Assembly: GCA_050633205.1 (NCBI GenBank)
Contig: JBOEGA010000026.1
Span: 1-64,000, forward strand
Direction of reading: 5' to 3'
Source of the DNA: CBDHHC01 sp050633205
Lineage (GTDB): Bacteria; Pseudomonadota; Alphaproteobacteria; Rhizobiales; CBDHHC01
Length of the DNA: 64,000 bases
Part shown: one piece after another, positions 26,181 to 37,000 of the stretch
Layout of the letters: each line of letters starts with the position of its first letter
Position numbering within the stretch: the stretch's first letter is position 1
Notes under the pieces: generated by a model
The model's input: the letters and a program-made list of their open reading frames with translations, nothing else
Told to the model about the DNA's origin: nothing
Database searches by the model: none
Translations under genes and position numbers: made by a program

Positions 26181-27098
26181 CTACTTCCTGTACAGCCTGG
26201 GATTAAGAACGTCACGCAGCCAGTCTCCGATAAGGTTCATAGACAATATCAGAATTATAAGAACGATACTGGGAATTATGGTAATCCACCATGAGCCGGA
26301 AAAGATATATTCAAAGCCGGCACGGATAAGCGAACCAAGTGAAGGTTGTGATACGGGCATACCCAGTCCCAGAAAGCTGAGAGATGCTTCAGCAATAATT
26401 GCCTCTGCCACCTGTACAGTTGATATGACCAGTACGGGAGAAAGCGTATTTGGGAGAATATGACGGATCATAATCCGTATGTTGGACAGTCCTATTACGC
26501 GGGCAGCATCGACATATTCCTTATTGCGCTCAGCAAGTACTGATGCGCGGACTGTTCTGGCGTATTGAGGCCATTCTGCAAAACCTATCACAAGGATAAT
26601 CATAATCATGGCGTAGCTCTGATAAAGCTCTGCACCAAAGGCAGTCTGAAATACTGCCAGAGCGATAATCGCAATCATAAGGGTAGACAGGGAGAGCTGA
26701 ATATCAGCTAGTCTCATAAGTGCAGAATCTGTTCGTCCTCCCACATAGCCTGCAATCAACCCAATGGAGACACCGATAAATGCCTGGATGAGTACGGCAA
26801 AGATTCCGATCGTCAGAGACAGGCCGGTGCCATACAGAATAGTGGACAGCATATCCCGTCCCTGATGATCTGTGCCAAGGATGAAGCGGCTGTCTCCCTC
26901 TTTCTGCCAGACTGGCGGAATTTCGGCATCCAGAATATCAAGCTGTGCCAGATCATAAGGATTTTGTGGTGCTATAAACGGGGCAAGGACAGAAGCAAGA
27001 ATGAAGAATAACAGAATAACAGAACTGATTATAGCAACGCGGTCACGTGAAAAACGATAAACAATATTCGATTGCAGAATCTGATTTATAAATGTCAT
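26181..27098 (-). CDS. ABC importer permease (DppC/OppC-like)
   Basis: This 305-residue inner-membrane permease has an N-terminal membrane segment at about residues 20-42, the LGTDHQGRDMLSTILYG stretch typical of DppC, and the EAA loop (AARVIGLSNIRIMIRHILPN). About six membrane segments are visible. It overlaps the DppB-like gene by 4 bases. Confidence 0.93.
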   Translation of the reverse strand: MTFINQILQSNIVYRFSRDRVAIISSVILLFFILASVLAPFIAPQNPYDLAQLDILDAEIPPVWQKEGDSRFILGTDHQGRDMLSTILYGTGLSLTIGIFAVLIQAFIGVSIGLIAGYVGGRTDSALMRLADIQLSLSTLMIAIIALAVFQTAFGAELYQSYAMIMIILVIGFAEWPQYARTVRASVLAERNKEYVDAARVIGLSNIRIMIRHILPNTLSPVLVISTVQVAEAIIAEASLSFLGLGMPVSQPSLGSLIRAGFEYIFSGSWWITIIPSIVLIILILSMNLIGDWLRDVLNPRLYRK

Positions 27099-28090
27099 TT
27101 CCTTTCTCCCGCAATACTGATTGTGGGATTAATAAATGAATAAATCAAATCTACAATTGTATTGGTGGTTACAAAAATAAAACCGACTACGATAATATAG
27201 GCAATAATTAATGGCGTATCTGCACGGTTCACGGCTTCCAGAAACAGAAATCCCATACCGGGCCATTGAAAAACAGTTTCCGTCAGGATCGTATAGGCGA
27301 TGAGGGTTCCTATTTTTACTCCTCCGAGGCTGACAGTGGGGATTAAGGTATTCTTTAGGGCATGAACATACCAGATGCGTTGAGGCTTTAATCCTTTAGC
27401 CCATGCAAACCTGATATATTCCGAGTTCAGAACTTCAAGCATTTCTCCTCTGATAAGCCTGATAAATAGCGGTAACATAATCGAGGATAATGCGACTGAT
27501 GGCATTATAATATGCGCCCAGCCATCAAAAGTAAGAAAGCCCGTATCCCATCCCCATGGAAGAGTTACAGTCTCCCCTCTGCCAAAGGAAGGCATTATCC
27601 CAAGTTGTACTGAAAATATGTAAATGAGGAAAATTGCAGTTAGAAAAACAGGAATAGAAATACCAACAATAGAAAGGCCCATAATGGTTCTGGATATCCA
27701 TGAATCCGGTGATATTGCGCATCTGACGCCGACAGGTACAGACACAAAAATAATAATAACACTTGCCAGGAGAACCAGTTCAAAGGTTGCTGCGAATTTG
27801 GCGAAAATCACTTCCAGAGTGGGCTTTTTGAAGAAGTATGAGGTTCCAAGATCGCCGGTAACTGCTTTCTGCATAAAACGCCAGTATTGAACGAATATAT
27901 GATCATTCAACCCCATACGTTCACGAACAATATTGCGTTCAGCTTCCGAGACGGACTGTCCTACCAGTTCTCTTAACGGATCACCGAGGTTATTTTGAAT
28001 GGCAAAGCCGATCATACTTATTACGATCATAACAAGCATTGCCTGCCCGATACGTGACACCAGAAATAACAGCAGTTCAGAGGTTTTCAT
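27095..28090 (-). CDS. ABC importer permease (DppB/OppB-like)
   Basis: This permease of about 331 residues has the start pattern VSRIGQAMLVMIVISMIGF, the periplasmic loop of DppB proteins (GDLGTSYFFKKP) and the EAA loop (AWAKGLKPQRIWYVHALKN). A TTG at 28105 is also in frame, but the ATG at 28090 is more likely. It follows the binding-protein gene across a hairpin. Confidence 0.92.
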   Translation of the reverse strand: MKTSELLLFLVSRIGQAMLVMIVISMIGFAIQNNLGDPLRELVGQSVSEAERNIVRERMGLNDHIFVQYWRFMQKAVTGDLGTSYFFKKPTLEVIFAKFAATFELVLLASVIIIFVSVPVGVRCAISPDSWISRTIMGLSIVGISIPVFLTAIFLIYIFSVQLGIMPSFGRGETVTLPWGWDTGFLTFDGWAHIIMPSVALSSIMLPLFIRLIRGEMLEVLNSEYIRFAWAKGLKPQRIWYVHALKNTLIPTVSLGGVKIGTLIAYTILTETVFQWPGMGFLFLEAVNRADTPLIIAYIIVVGFIFVTTNTIVDLIYSFINPTISIAGERK

Positions 28091-28120
28091 TCGGAGCCAG
28101 CCCAACCCGGTTATAAATGA

Positions 28121-28148
28121 ATAAGGCCGTGTACCGCCACGGCCTTAT
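28121..28148 (-). terminator. Intercistronic 11-bp hairpin between binding protein and permease
   Basis: Arms at 28121-28131 and 28138-28148 are perfectly complementary with a 6-base loop. The tail on the minus strand is only moderately T-rich. Such hairpins often stabilise the upstream binding-protein message or partly terminate it, so that the binding protein is made in excess of the permease. Confidence 0.65.
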
Positions 28149-28162
28149 ATCAAAATCTGTAA

Positions 28163-29716
28163 TTATTCGAGAACAAGATCTCCGAGATAAGGAAAATTCA
28201 GAACGTTGACAACCTTGTCAATCCCGACACCTTTACGGGCAGCCCAGGCAAGATCCTGCCAGTGCAAAGGAACAAAGGCAGCGTCGTCATATAGTATTTT
28301 CTCGATATTCTGAAGTACCCTGGCTCGTTCTTTGGAGTCTGTCATGCCAAGTGTTTTTTCTGTTAAAGTGTCAACTTCAGGGTTAGAGTAATTACCACTG
28401 TTATACTGCCCCTTGCCGGTCTTCTTATTGACTGTCATTGCCAGAAATTCGTAGAAATTTGCCGAGTCTTCAGTATCGGCATGCCAGCCGATCATCATGA
28501 TATCCGCAGCTCTTTCGTCAAATTTCGGCCAGTATTGCGCTTTCGGCATGGTTGTCAGTTCAACCTTTATATTGATCCTTGCTAACATGGCTGCTACCGC
28601 TTCTGCGATTTTGGCATCATTAACATAACGGTTGTTAGGAGCCATCATGGTTACGGTAAAGCCTTTTTCAAACCCGGCTTCCTTCATAAGCTTTTTGGCT
28701 TTGGCAAGATCATAACGCGGCTTCAGGCTTTCATTATAACCAAGATATCCTTTCGGGCTCATCTGGGCTGCCGTTGTGCCAAAGTTTTTCATGATCTTTT
28801 TGACAATACCATCATTATTGATGGCATGAACAATTGCCTGTCTGACTTTTTGATTTTTAAAAGCTTCCACACGTTCCTGGTTGAGCTGGAAAGTAATGAC
28901 ACGTGTGCCGCTCATTGTAACCAGGTTTGTATTCTTATTTTTTTTGATGCGCTCAAGGTCGGTTGGTGGAACCGGTGCAATGAAATCAATATCGCCAGAG
29001 AGGAGGGCAGCTATTCGGGTTGGAGCTTCTTTAATGGGAGTAAAGACTATTTCAGTCACATTACCCGGAGAATTTTTATCCCAATAATCTTTAAAACGTT
29101 CAAAAACGGTTTTGACACCCTGTTCCCTGCTTTTAACGATAAAAGGACCTGTGCAGGATATATTTTTAGAAGCAAATGAGCCTTTGTGTTTTACGATAGC
29201 AGCTTTTTCATTTCCGTTTTCATCTTTACCTTCATAATATTGGGAATCCAGCGGAAAGATGTAGGTTGCATTGTGCAGAACCAGCGGGAACGGGCCATCA
29301 GTAATTATATCTATGGTGTAATCGTCAACAATTTTGATTTCCTTGAATTTATCAAATATTGCCTTGAAATCAGGACTTGTCTTTATTCGCTTAAATGTCC
29401 ACTGAACATCTGAAGCTTTCATTTCTCTGCCAGAGTGAAATTTTACACCTTTTCGCAGAAAGAAACGCATGGTTGCATCATTGATACGCTCCCATTTTTC
29501 AGCAAGCCTGGGTTCAAAAGCGAGCTTTTGTGTCCATCTTACAAGGGGATCGCATGTTGTGTGGGATAATTGTAAAACGCCTCCTGATAATTGCTCTTGA
29601 ATATCAAGAGTCACCGGATCGGAATCATATGCCATTTTCAAAGTCTTGGAATATAAAGATCCGGGGAATATCAGGAGAGAGAGAACTATTAGTAAAAATC
29701 TTTTGGTCAGGTTCAC
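28163..29716 (-). CDS. Extracytoplasmic solute-binding protein family 5 (DppA/OppA-like)
   Basis: This 517-residue protein has a signal peptide (about 1-23, ending LYSK). Typical SBP_bac_5 features are visible: TLKMAYDSDPVTLD, FEPRLAEKWE, FHSGREMKASDVQWTFKR and TGPFIVKSREQG. The start is GTG with GGAGA 6 bases upstream. It is the first gene of the importer operon. Ligand could be a peptide, nickel, opine or other small solute; the neighbouring catabolic cluster makes its substrate a candidate, which is an inference. Confidence 0.9.
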   Translation of the reverse strand: MNLTKRFLLIVLSLLIFPGSLYSKTLKMAYDSDPVTLDIQEQLSGGVLQLSHTTCDPLVRWTQKLAFEPRLAEKWERINDATMRFFLRKGVKFHSGREMKASDVQWTFKRIKTSPDFKAIFDKFKEIKIVDDYTIDIITDGPFPLVLHNATYIFPLDSQYYEGKDENGNEKAAIVKHKGSFASKNISCTGPFIVKSREQGVKTVFERFKDYWDKNSPGNVTEIVFTPIKEAPTRIAALLSGDIDFIAPVPPTDLERIKKNKNTNLVTMSGTRVITFQLNQERVEAFKNQKVRQAIVHAINNDGIVKKIMKNFGTTAAQMSPKGYLGYNESLKPRYDLAKAKKLMKEAGFEKGFTVTMMAPNNRYVNDAKIAEAVAAMLARINIKVELTTMPKAQYWPKFDERAADIMMIGWHADTEDSANFYEFLAMTVNKKTGKGQYNSGNYSNPEVDTLTEKTLGMTDSKERARVLQNIEKILYDDAAFVPLHWQDLAWAARKGVGIDKVVNVLNFPYLGDLVLE

Positions 29717-29943
29717 TGCAATTCTCCATTAATTGGAACATTTTTCAGTAGCATGTAAATTTAGAAGTAACTTAATGTCTATTCTATGGAAAAACTTTTA
29801 ATATTTGAAAATTGTAAATATGGATTGCTGAGTGGTATTTATTATTTCAGCGAAACTGTTTTTGAAATTTTAATTTAGTGTGAGGAACCGGAATTTCCTG
29901 AAGCAGAATTTTGTGATTATAGTCATGAGCAATAACAGCACAA

Positions 29944-29973
29944 AAAACAGCCCGCTATAGAACGGGCTGTTTT
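29944..29973 (-). terminator. Rho-independent terminator of the second ialB
   Basis: An 11-bp stem (29944-29954 with 29963-29973) has an 8-base loop and is followed on the minus strand by a T run (plus-strand A run from 29942). It lies 27 bases after the stop codon of the IalB-family gene. Confidence 0.85.
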
Positions 29974-30000
29974 GGTAATTTTTCAGTATTTCATGTGTTA

Positions 30001-30594
30001 TCAGGATACCAATTTAGCAAATGCCTGATCAAAGCCTTTTAGGGGTACGCTAATTTTGATATCTTTCTGGTTTACATTTTTAAAGGTGACATTGAGGACT
30101 TTGCCGCTTCTCATTTTTTTCAGTAAAGCACCTTTTACCGGCATACCAACATAGCAACCTCTCTGGTCGCAGGTCTGTATCTGCTGGGTATCTTCTTTTT
30201 CATTATCAATTTTAAATTTCAAGCCTGATGGAAGGTGTAATCCGTGCGGAAGCTGCACCATCATAACACCGTTTTTCTTATCTGGTGTTGCGCGCACAGT
30301 AATGCTCAATAAAAGCTGGCGTGTTTTTCGTAAAAATAGTTGTTGGGATGCTGCACAGTTAATTTTTACTCCATTGCTTGAGCAGTTGACCTGCCAGGGG
30401 AGAGGAGATGGTGCAGCTTTAGCAGTTTTATTGCCTGCTTTTTTATCGCTCGCCTGTGCAATTTTTGTCTTGTTGTCTTTACCCCATGATGAGAAGAGAG
30501 ATGATGAGGGTTCTTTGGCAAATGCAGATGTCCCAATCGCGAGACAAAGCCCGGATATAGATGCAAATGTATATATCGTCTTTAGTGCATTCAT
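30001..30594 (-). CDS. Second IalB family periplasmic protein
   Basis: This 197-residue protein has a signal peptide (about 1-26, SAFA). An Ala/Lys-rich linker precedes the IalB core: PLPWQVNCSSNGVKINC, MVQLPHGLHLPSGLKFKID, TCDQRGCYVGMPV with paired cysteines, and SVPLKGFDQAFAKL. The core lines up with the 11077-11643 paralogue. It is monocistronic with its own terminator and is divergent from the giant autotransporter. AGG lies about 9 bases before the ATG. Confidence 0.85.
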   Translation of the reverse strand: MNALKTIYTFASISGLCLAIGTSAFAKEPSSSLFSSWGKDNKTKIAQASDKKAGNKTAKAAPSPLPWQVNCSSNGVKINCAASQQLFLRKTRQLLLSITVRATPDKKNGVMMVQLPHGLHLPSGLKFKIDNEKEDTQQIQTCDQRGCYVGMPVKGALLKKMRSGKVLNVTFKNVNQKDIKISVPLKGFDQAFAKLVS

Positions 30595-31058
30595 TGTTGT
30601 GACCTGTTTATTCTTCTTTGTTGAGTAATTTTCGAGTTCGTATCTGCCATCAAAAGAGAGTTCTTGTCATAAGTCAAAATAAATTTTTATAGATGCAGAT
30701 AATTTCCATAATAATTGTACATGCATTAATGTTATGCATTTTGACGCCTTGTAAATAATCAAATTGTTGTATATTTGCTCAATCAAACGAAAGTCTATGT
30801 ATCTGTATCGCAACATTTTTTTTTGTATTTCATAAAAGCAATTTTTGTAGTGGTTTTCCCTATAGATCAATGTGTGAATTTTGATCAGTATACTTTTCAG
30901 TAAGAAATATGTTTTGAATGCAATTATACCGCATTTTACATAATGCTGCAGCATGATTGTGAAATTGTGTCTGTTGTCACAGTATGCCCAAATAGTTCAG
31001 CGCCATGAAGCGCTGCTGCACATTTGCAAGATGTGTATGTAAAAAGACAGAGGTTTGT
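30595..31058. other. AT-rich divergent promoter region between ialB and the autotransporter gene
   Basis: No protein-like ORF is seen in these 464 bases. A 95-codon minus-strand ORF here has the composition of random AT-rich DNA. The region must hold both divergent promoters, but I could not pick them out with confidence. Confidence 0.4.
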
Positions 31059-34000
31059 ATGTTTTCTCGTTTTGCGTCTTGTCGCCCAGATGTTTCTTTC
31101 GTGCGTATAGTCTCTTCAACTTCCAAAAAACTGATTTTTAGAAGCTGTTTGTTTGCAATTGCTCTTACCGGAGCAGTTGCGGGGCAAAATGTTGCCGTTG
31201 TGAAAGCTGATGGTATTGATCTGTCAACGAAGGGTGCTGATGGTAAAAAGGGTAAAAAGAATTTTTATTTTTTCTGGTCAACCACAACCGACGGTGAAAA
31301 AGGCAAAGATGGCGGAAAGATAGACAAGACAATAAAGCAGGATGTTACTAGCAGTTCATCTCATGGAATAAATGCGGTCAGTACAGGGGGTAAAGGCGGA
31401 GATAGCGCCAGTTCCTGGGGCGTATTTTATAGCGGTACCGGCAATGCAGGTCGCGGTGGTAACGGCGGAGAAATAGAACTTAATTATGATGGCACTTTGA
31501 GTGTAAGCGGTGATGGTAACCACGGCATCAATGCAGTGAGCCAGGGAGGCAATGGTGGCCGGGGGGGTAAGTCTGAAGCAGCTTTTGCTTCGGACTCGGG
31601 AAGTTCCGGAAATGGTGGTCAGGGCGGCAAAGTTACCGTAACCAATAATGGCCATATATCAACCACAGGTAATGAATCATACGGTATTAATGCTGTCAGC
31701 CGGGGTGGAGTAGGTAACGGTGGCGGATATGCCGGGAGTGGATTTGTTTCAGTTGGAGGCCGTGGAGGTGACGGTGCTTCGGGAGGTGATGTTACTGTAA
31801 CGAACAACGGGGTTATCGAAACACATGGTTCAGGCTCTCATGGAATTAATGCCTTAAGCGAAGGCGGTAATGGCGGATCTGGTGAGGGTGGACTTGGCGT
31901 CTTTATCGGTGGTGTCGGGGGTTCTGGTGGAAAGAGTGGAGATTCCGGAAAGGTTGAGGTAACCAACAAGGGCAGCATTACAACCAGAGGAAATGAAGCG
32001 CATGGCATTAATGCAGTAAACGGTTCAAGTCAAGGTGGGAATAGCGGCTGGGGCGGAGGCCTGTTTTTTGGTGCTACACAGAATGCTGGAAATGGTGGTA
32101 GCAGTGGTGAAATAATTATTACCAATGGTAAAGATGGAGAAATAAGAACACACGGTAATTCTTCACATGGCATTAATGCAGAATCATATTCAGGAAATGG
32201 TGGACGTGGCGGAAATGTCTTTGGAGTCTTGTTTGGCCTTGGAGGTGCTGGTGGTTCTGGCGGTGGTTCTTCCGGGACAATTGATATAACCAATGAGGGA
32301 AAAATAGCGACTTCAGGTGATGGTTCCCATGGAATTAATGCTATCAGTCACGGTGGTAGTGGCGGTGATAGTGGTTTGGGGTTAAGTGCATTTTTTGGTG
32401 CTGCACTTGATGCTGGAAGTGGTTCTGGTTCCGGAAATATAACGATTACTAACAGTGGTGAAATTCATACATCCGGCAGTGGATCTCATGGTATAAACGC
32501 CGAAACGTCTGGCGGTAATGGCGGTCATGGCCAGGGTTCATTCGGTCTGATATTTGCTCTTGCCGGTCTGGGCGGAGATGGAGCTCTTGCTGGTCAGATA
32601 GATATTACGAATAATGGGCTTATTACGACTTCAGGAAACAACTCGCATGGAATTAATGCTATCAGCAATGGTGGCAATGGCGGCAATAGTGGCTGGTCGG
32701 GAAGTCTTTTAATCGGAGCTGCACAAGATGCCGGTGGCGGTGCTGCTGGTGGGAAAATCACTATCGTTAATAGCAAAGATGGTGAAATTCATACAAAGGG
32801 TGATGGCTCTCACGGCATTAATGCTGAAAGTACCGGTGGTCATGGTGGACATGCACAGGGAACAATCGGAGTGCTGTTTTCGCTGGCAGGTCTGGGTGGT
32901 AATGGCGACCTTGGTGGTCAGATAGATATTACAAATCAAGGAACAATTACTACTTCAGGCGATGGTTCGCATGGAATAAATGCAGTTTCGACAGGTGGAT
33001 ATGGCGGCAACAGTGGCTGGTCCGGTGGTTTGATAGCAGCTACACAACATGCCGGGAATGGTGGTGCCGGAGGACTAATAAATATTACCAATACTGGCAT
33101 GATCCAGACAACTGGCGAAAAATCTCACGGTATTAATGCCGTTGTAACTGGAGCACGTGGTGGTAACGGGGGTGATGTAATCGGGGCTCTTATCGGAGTT
33201 GCCGGTAAAGGTGGCAGAAGTGAAGGTGCCGGAGATATTGTCATCAATAATGAAGGAAGCATTGTAACATCAGGAACCGGGTCTCACGCGATAAACGCTG
33301 TTAGCGCTGGTGGATATGGCGGTACAGGGGGCTGGGCTGGCTGGGGTATGCTGGCTGCTGTCGCAGGCGGCGGAGGTGATGGCGGAAATGGTGGCAAGGT
33401 TACCGTTAATGACAAGAATACCAGGACTGACCGGGTGTTTTTTACAATGGGTAAAGAGGCTCATGCGGTTAATGCCGAGAGTAAAGGAGAAACAGGTGGT
33501 CAGGGTGGCCTGACTGTCGGATTCCATCTTTTTGCTGGTGGCAGTGGTAGCGGCAGTGGTGGTAATGGCGGTAATGGTGATACCGTTGATATCAATTTCC
33601 TGAATTCACGAACAACTGTACTGACAGCCGGTGAAAATGCACACGGTCTTGTTGCCAAAAGCCAGGGTGGTTCTGGTGGTAATGGGGGTATGTCTGTTGA
33701 TGTTACCGGAGGCATGGGAGTAGCGCTGGGTCTTAGTTTTGCTAATTCCGGGGGAGATGGTGGTCATGGTGGTGACGTCTCTGTCAGAAACAGAGCAACT
33801 ATAGTTACCGGCTATACTGAAGACGGTGTAACTGATGGCGTCGTTAATAATGGCAAAAATGCATATGGTATCAATGCAGTCAGTAATGGCGGTGATGGCG
33901 GCCGAGGTGGTGATGGTTATGTTTTCAGTTTTGCTATTCCGTATAAAGGAAGTCCTGCTGGCAGTGCAGCTATCGGCCTTAGTGGCCGTGGAGGAAATGG

Positions 34001-37000
34001 CGGGAATAGTGGCAGTGTTTATGTTCAAAACTCCGGTAAGGTCATAACATATGGCGAAGGTGCGCATGCAATTAATGCTGTAAGCCAAGGAGGAAATGGA
34101 GGCAATGGCGGTAATATTATTTCGGGTGCCGGCGCCTTTGGTACATCCCATACCGCAGCTGTGGCATTTGGAAAAGCTGGCGATGGCGGTGCTGGTGGTG
34201 CAGGTGGTATTGTTGATACCAGTAATTATGGCAGTATTTACACAAAAGGTGATGGTGCTTACGGGATTAATGCAGAAAGTACAGGTGGTGATGGCGGTAA
34301 TGGCGGCATGGCAATATCTGCCGGTATTGCGTATTCCTTAGGTTCATCTGTTCCCGGAGTTAACAAGTCAAAGTCTGTCGCTGGCTCAGTAGCATGGAGT
34401 GGAAATGGTGGTAAAGGTGGTAATGCCAGTTCCGTGACCGTATCAAATGCAGGCAAGATAATAACTGACGGCAAAAGCTCGTACGGTATTAATGCAGTTG
34501 CTAAAGGTGGTAAAGGTGGAGATGGGAATGTAGCCGTTTCAGTTAGCCTGGCACCGGATGCAAATATCAGCTCTGCTGTTGAAGGAAAAGGTGGCAATGG
34601 TGGTACTGGTGATCAAGTTACTGTTTCCAACAGAGGTGTAATCGCGACATTTGGTGATAAGTCACATGGCATCAATGCAGAGAGTGTTGGTGGCGATGGT
34701 GGTGTTACAGACGTGACTGTTGCTGCTGGTGTGTCAGGTGGTTTCTCGCTAAATTTTGATATTCCTGCATATGGTGGTACGGGTGGAAATGGAAGTACCG
34801 TTACTGTAACCAATAAAGGTGTCATCTATACAAACGGGGATAACGCTTATGGAATTAATGCTGCAAGTCGTGGTGGCAACGGTGGTAATGGTGGCACTAA
34901 TGCTGCAGCCAACCTCTCACTGGGTGGTGATACCGGTGTAAATGTTGTTTCAGGTTCTTTTGGTGGACAAGGTGGTGCTGGTGGTTATGTGAATGGCCAG
35001 AATATCGGTCAGATATTGACTGAAGGGGAGGGATCCCATGGCATGTACGGAACCAGTGCAGGTGGTCAGGGCGGTCTAGGCGGTGACGTTATTACAGTTG
35101 GTGCCCTGAATAAACATGGCCTGAATGTTTCAGTTGGTGGAGCTGGTGGCAATGGCGGGGGTGCAGGTTCTGTAAACCTTACCAACAGGGATATCATTCA
35201 GACAACCGGGCATAATTCCATCGGCATGTATGGCCGTAGTAATGGCGGTAATGGAAATACAGGAGGTATGTCAATTGCTGTTGGTGTCGGGCAGATTTTA
35301 CCTGAAAAATTCGGAATTAAGAATTCGCCAGCCGGAGCCGGATTGCAAGGCGGTAAGACTAATGTCGTCTCAAGGATATCAAACAGGCTAAAAAATACTC
35401 CAATTCAGGGGGCGGTATCTGTTGGTCGTAAAGGCGGAGATGGCGGTAACGGCGAAAATGTTACTCTGAAAAATAAACCTGGTTACAAGGTCAGAACCTG
35501 CAAGTTTATATTCTTTTGCAGCGAAGCCGTTCAGGATGAGGAACCTGAAGAAGTAAACGGAGGAAATTTCTTTACACGACTGGTAAGTAATACAAAGGTC
35601 ACGAAGCTTGAGGCTACAATATACACAGCTGGTAATTCTTCTCATGGTATGAAGGGAGAAAGCAGCGGTGGTGATGGTGGCGAGGGTGGAAAAGCCCTTG
35701 CTGTTGCCGGGGAAGGCTATTCAAAAGATCGAAATGCTGTCGATATCACCGATACGACTAAAGTGGACAGATTTAAAGATCCGAAGTCCGGTAATATTGC
35801 AGTGTCCTTTGCCGGAGATGGAGGTCGGGGCGGCAATGCCGGTGTTATAGACCTTACTAATTCAGGGGATATTGTAACTTCCGGTCATGGCTCAAGCGGT
35901 ATGTATTTTCATGGTGCTGGAGGGCATGGTGGAGATGGTGGTAATTCAGGGCTTGGTAAAAAGTTCTGGGGCGATGGTCTGTATGGTCTTAACCTGAATT
36001 TCGATGGAGAGAGTATTCTTGATCTTGGAGAGGATGCTGAACTGGGATTTGGCGGCGCCTATGTTTACGGAACGGGCCAGGGATCTATCGGTATCGCGAT
36101 AAGTAAAGGCGGCAATGGTGGCCATGGTGGTAAGGGTGGCCAACTTATTGGTCTGAATGAAGGTAATGTCTGGACTAATGGTGTTGGAAGTGCCGGTATC
36201 AAGGCAGATGCCTCAGGTGGCAATGGCGGAGACGGTGGTATTGCGAATGCCGGAGCGATTGCATTTGCTGCTGAAACCACAACAAGTATTGCGATTGCTG
36301 TTGGCGGTGATGGTGGTAATGGCGGTAAAGGTGGAATAATTAATTTTACCAATACTGGCAATATTATTACCGAAGGTACCAGTTCTGCCGGGATAGATGC
36401 TATCAGTGCAGGTGGTCGCGGTGGTGACGGGGGGACAGCCCGGGCATTCTACCTACAAAGGAATAAATCGAAACCTAAAGATACTCCGGGTACAGGTTCT
36501 TCTACATCATCAACACGCCCGGATTCAGGCAGCAGTTTATCAGATGCCATGAATTCAGCCGGAGATGCTGGCGGTAAACCAAATAAAAGTCTTATCTCGG
36601 CAGCATGGGATCACATAAGAAAAAATCAGAAACCGAGTAAAGGTGATGATGCTCTCGCTAATGCTAATAACAGTGAGTATGGCTTTGAGATGACATTTGG
36701 CATGGGTGGTTCTGGTGGACATGGCGGTGATGGCGGTACTGTTGATATTACAAACCAGGGACAGATTTATACTGAAGGTGCTTTTTCTGCTGGTGTAAAT
36801 GCTGCCAGCATTGGAGGCGATGGTGGTAATGGCGGGGATTCTGCCAGAGGTATTGGTATTCTCTGGGCACTGGCAGAAGTTGAAAGTCTTTCACCACACT
36901 GGGCTACTCTTACCAATCCTAAAATTGATATCGGTGGAAATGGTGGTAATGGCGGTAACGGATCTACTGTTACGATCAGCAATAGTGGAAAGATATATAC

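Noticed and set aside
30667..30954. 95-codon minus-strand ORF as a gene
   Set aside because: It is AT-rich promoter DNA with no ribosome site or protein-like pattern, between two divergent promoters.
31356..34825. Long antisense ORFs rich in Pro and Ala or Thr and Ser within the autotransporter gene
   Set aside because: They mirror the Gly-rich codons of the sense strand and have no independent start signals.
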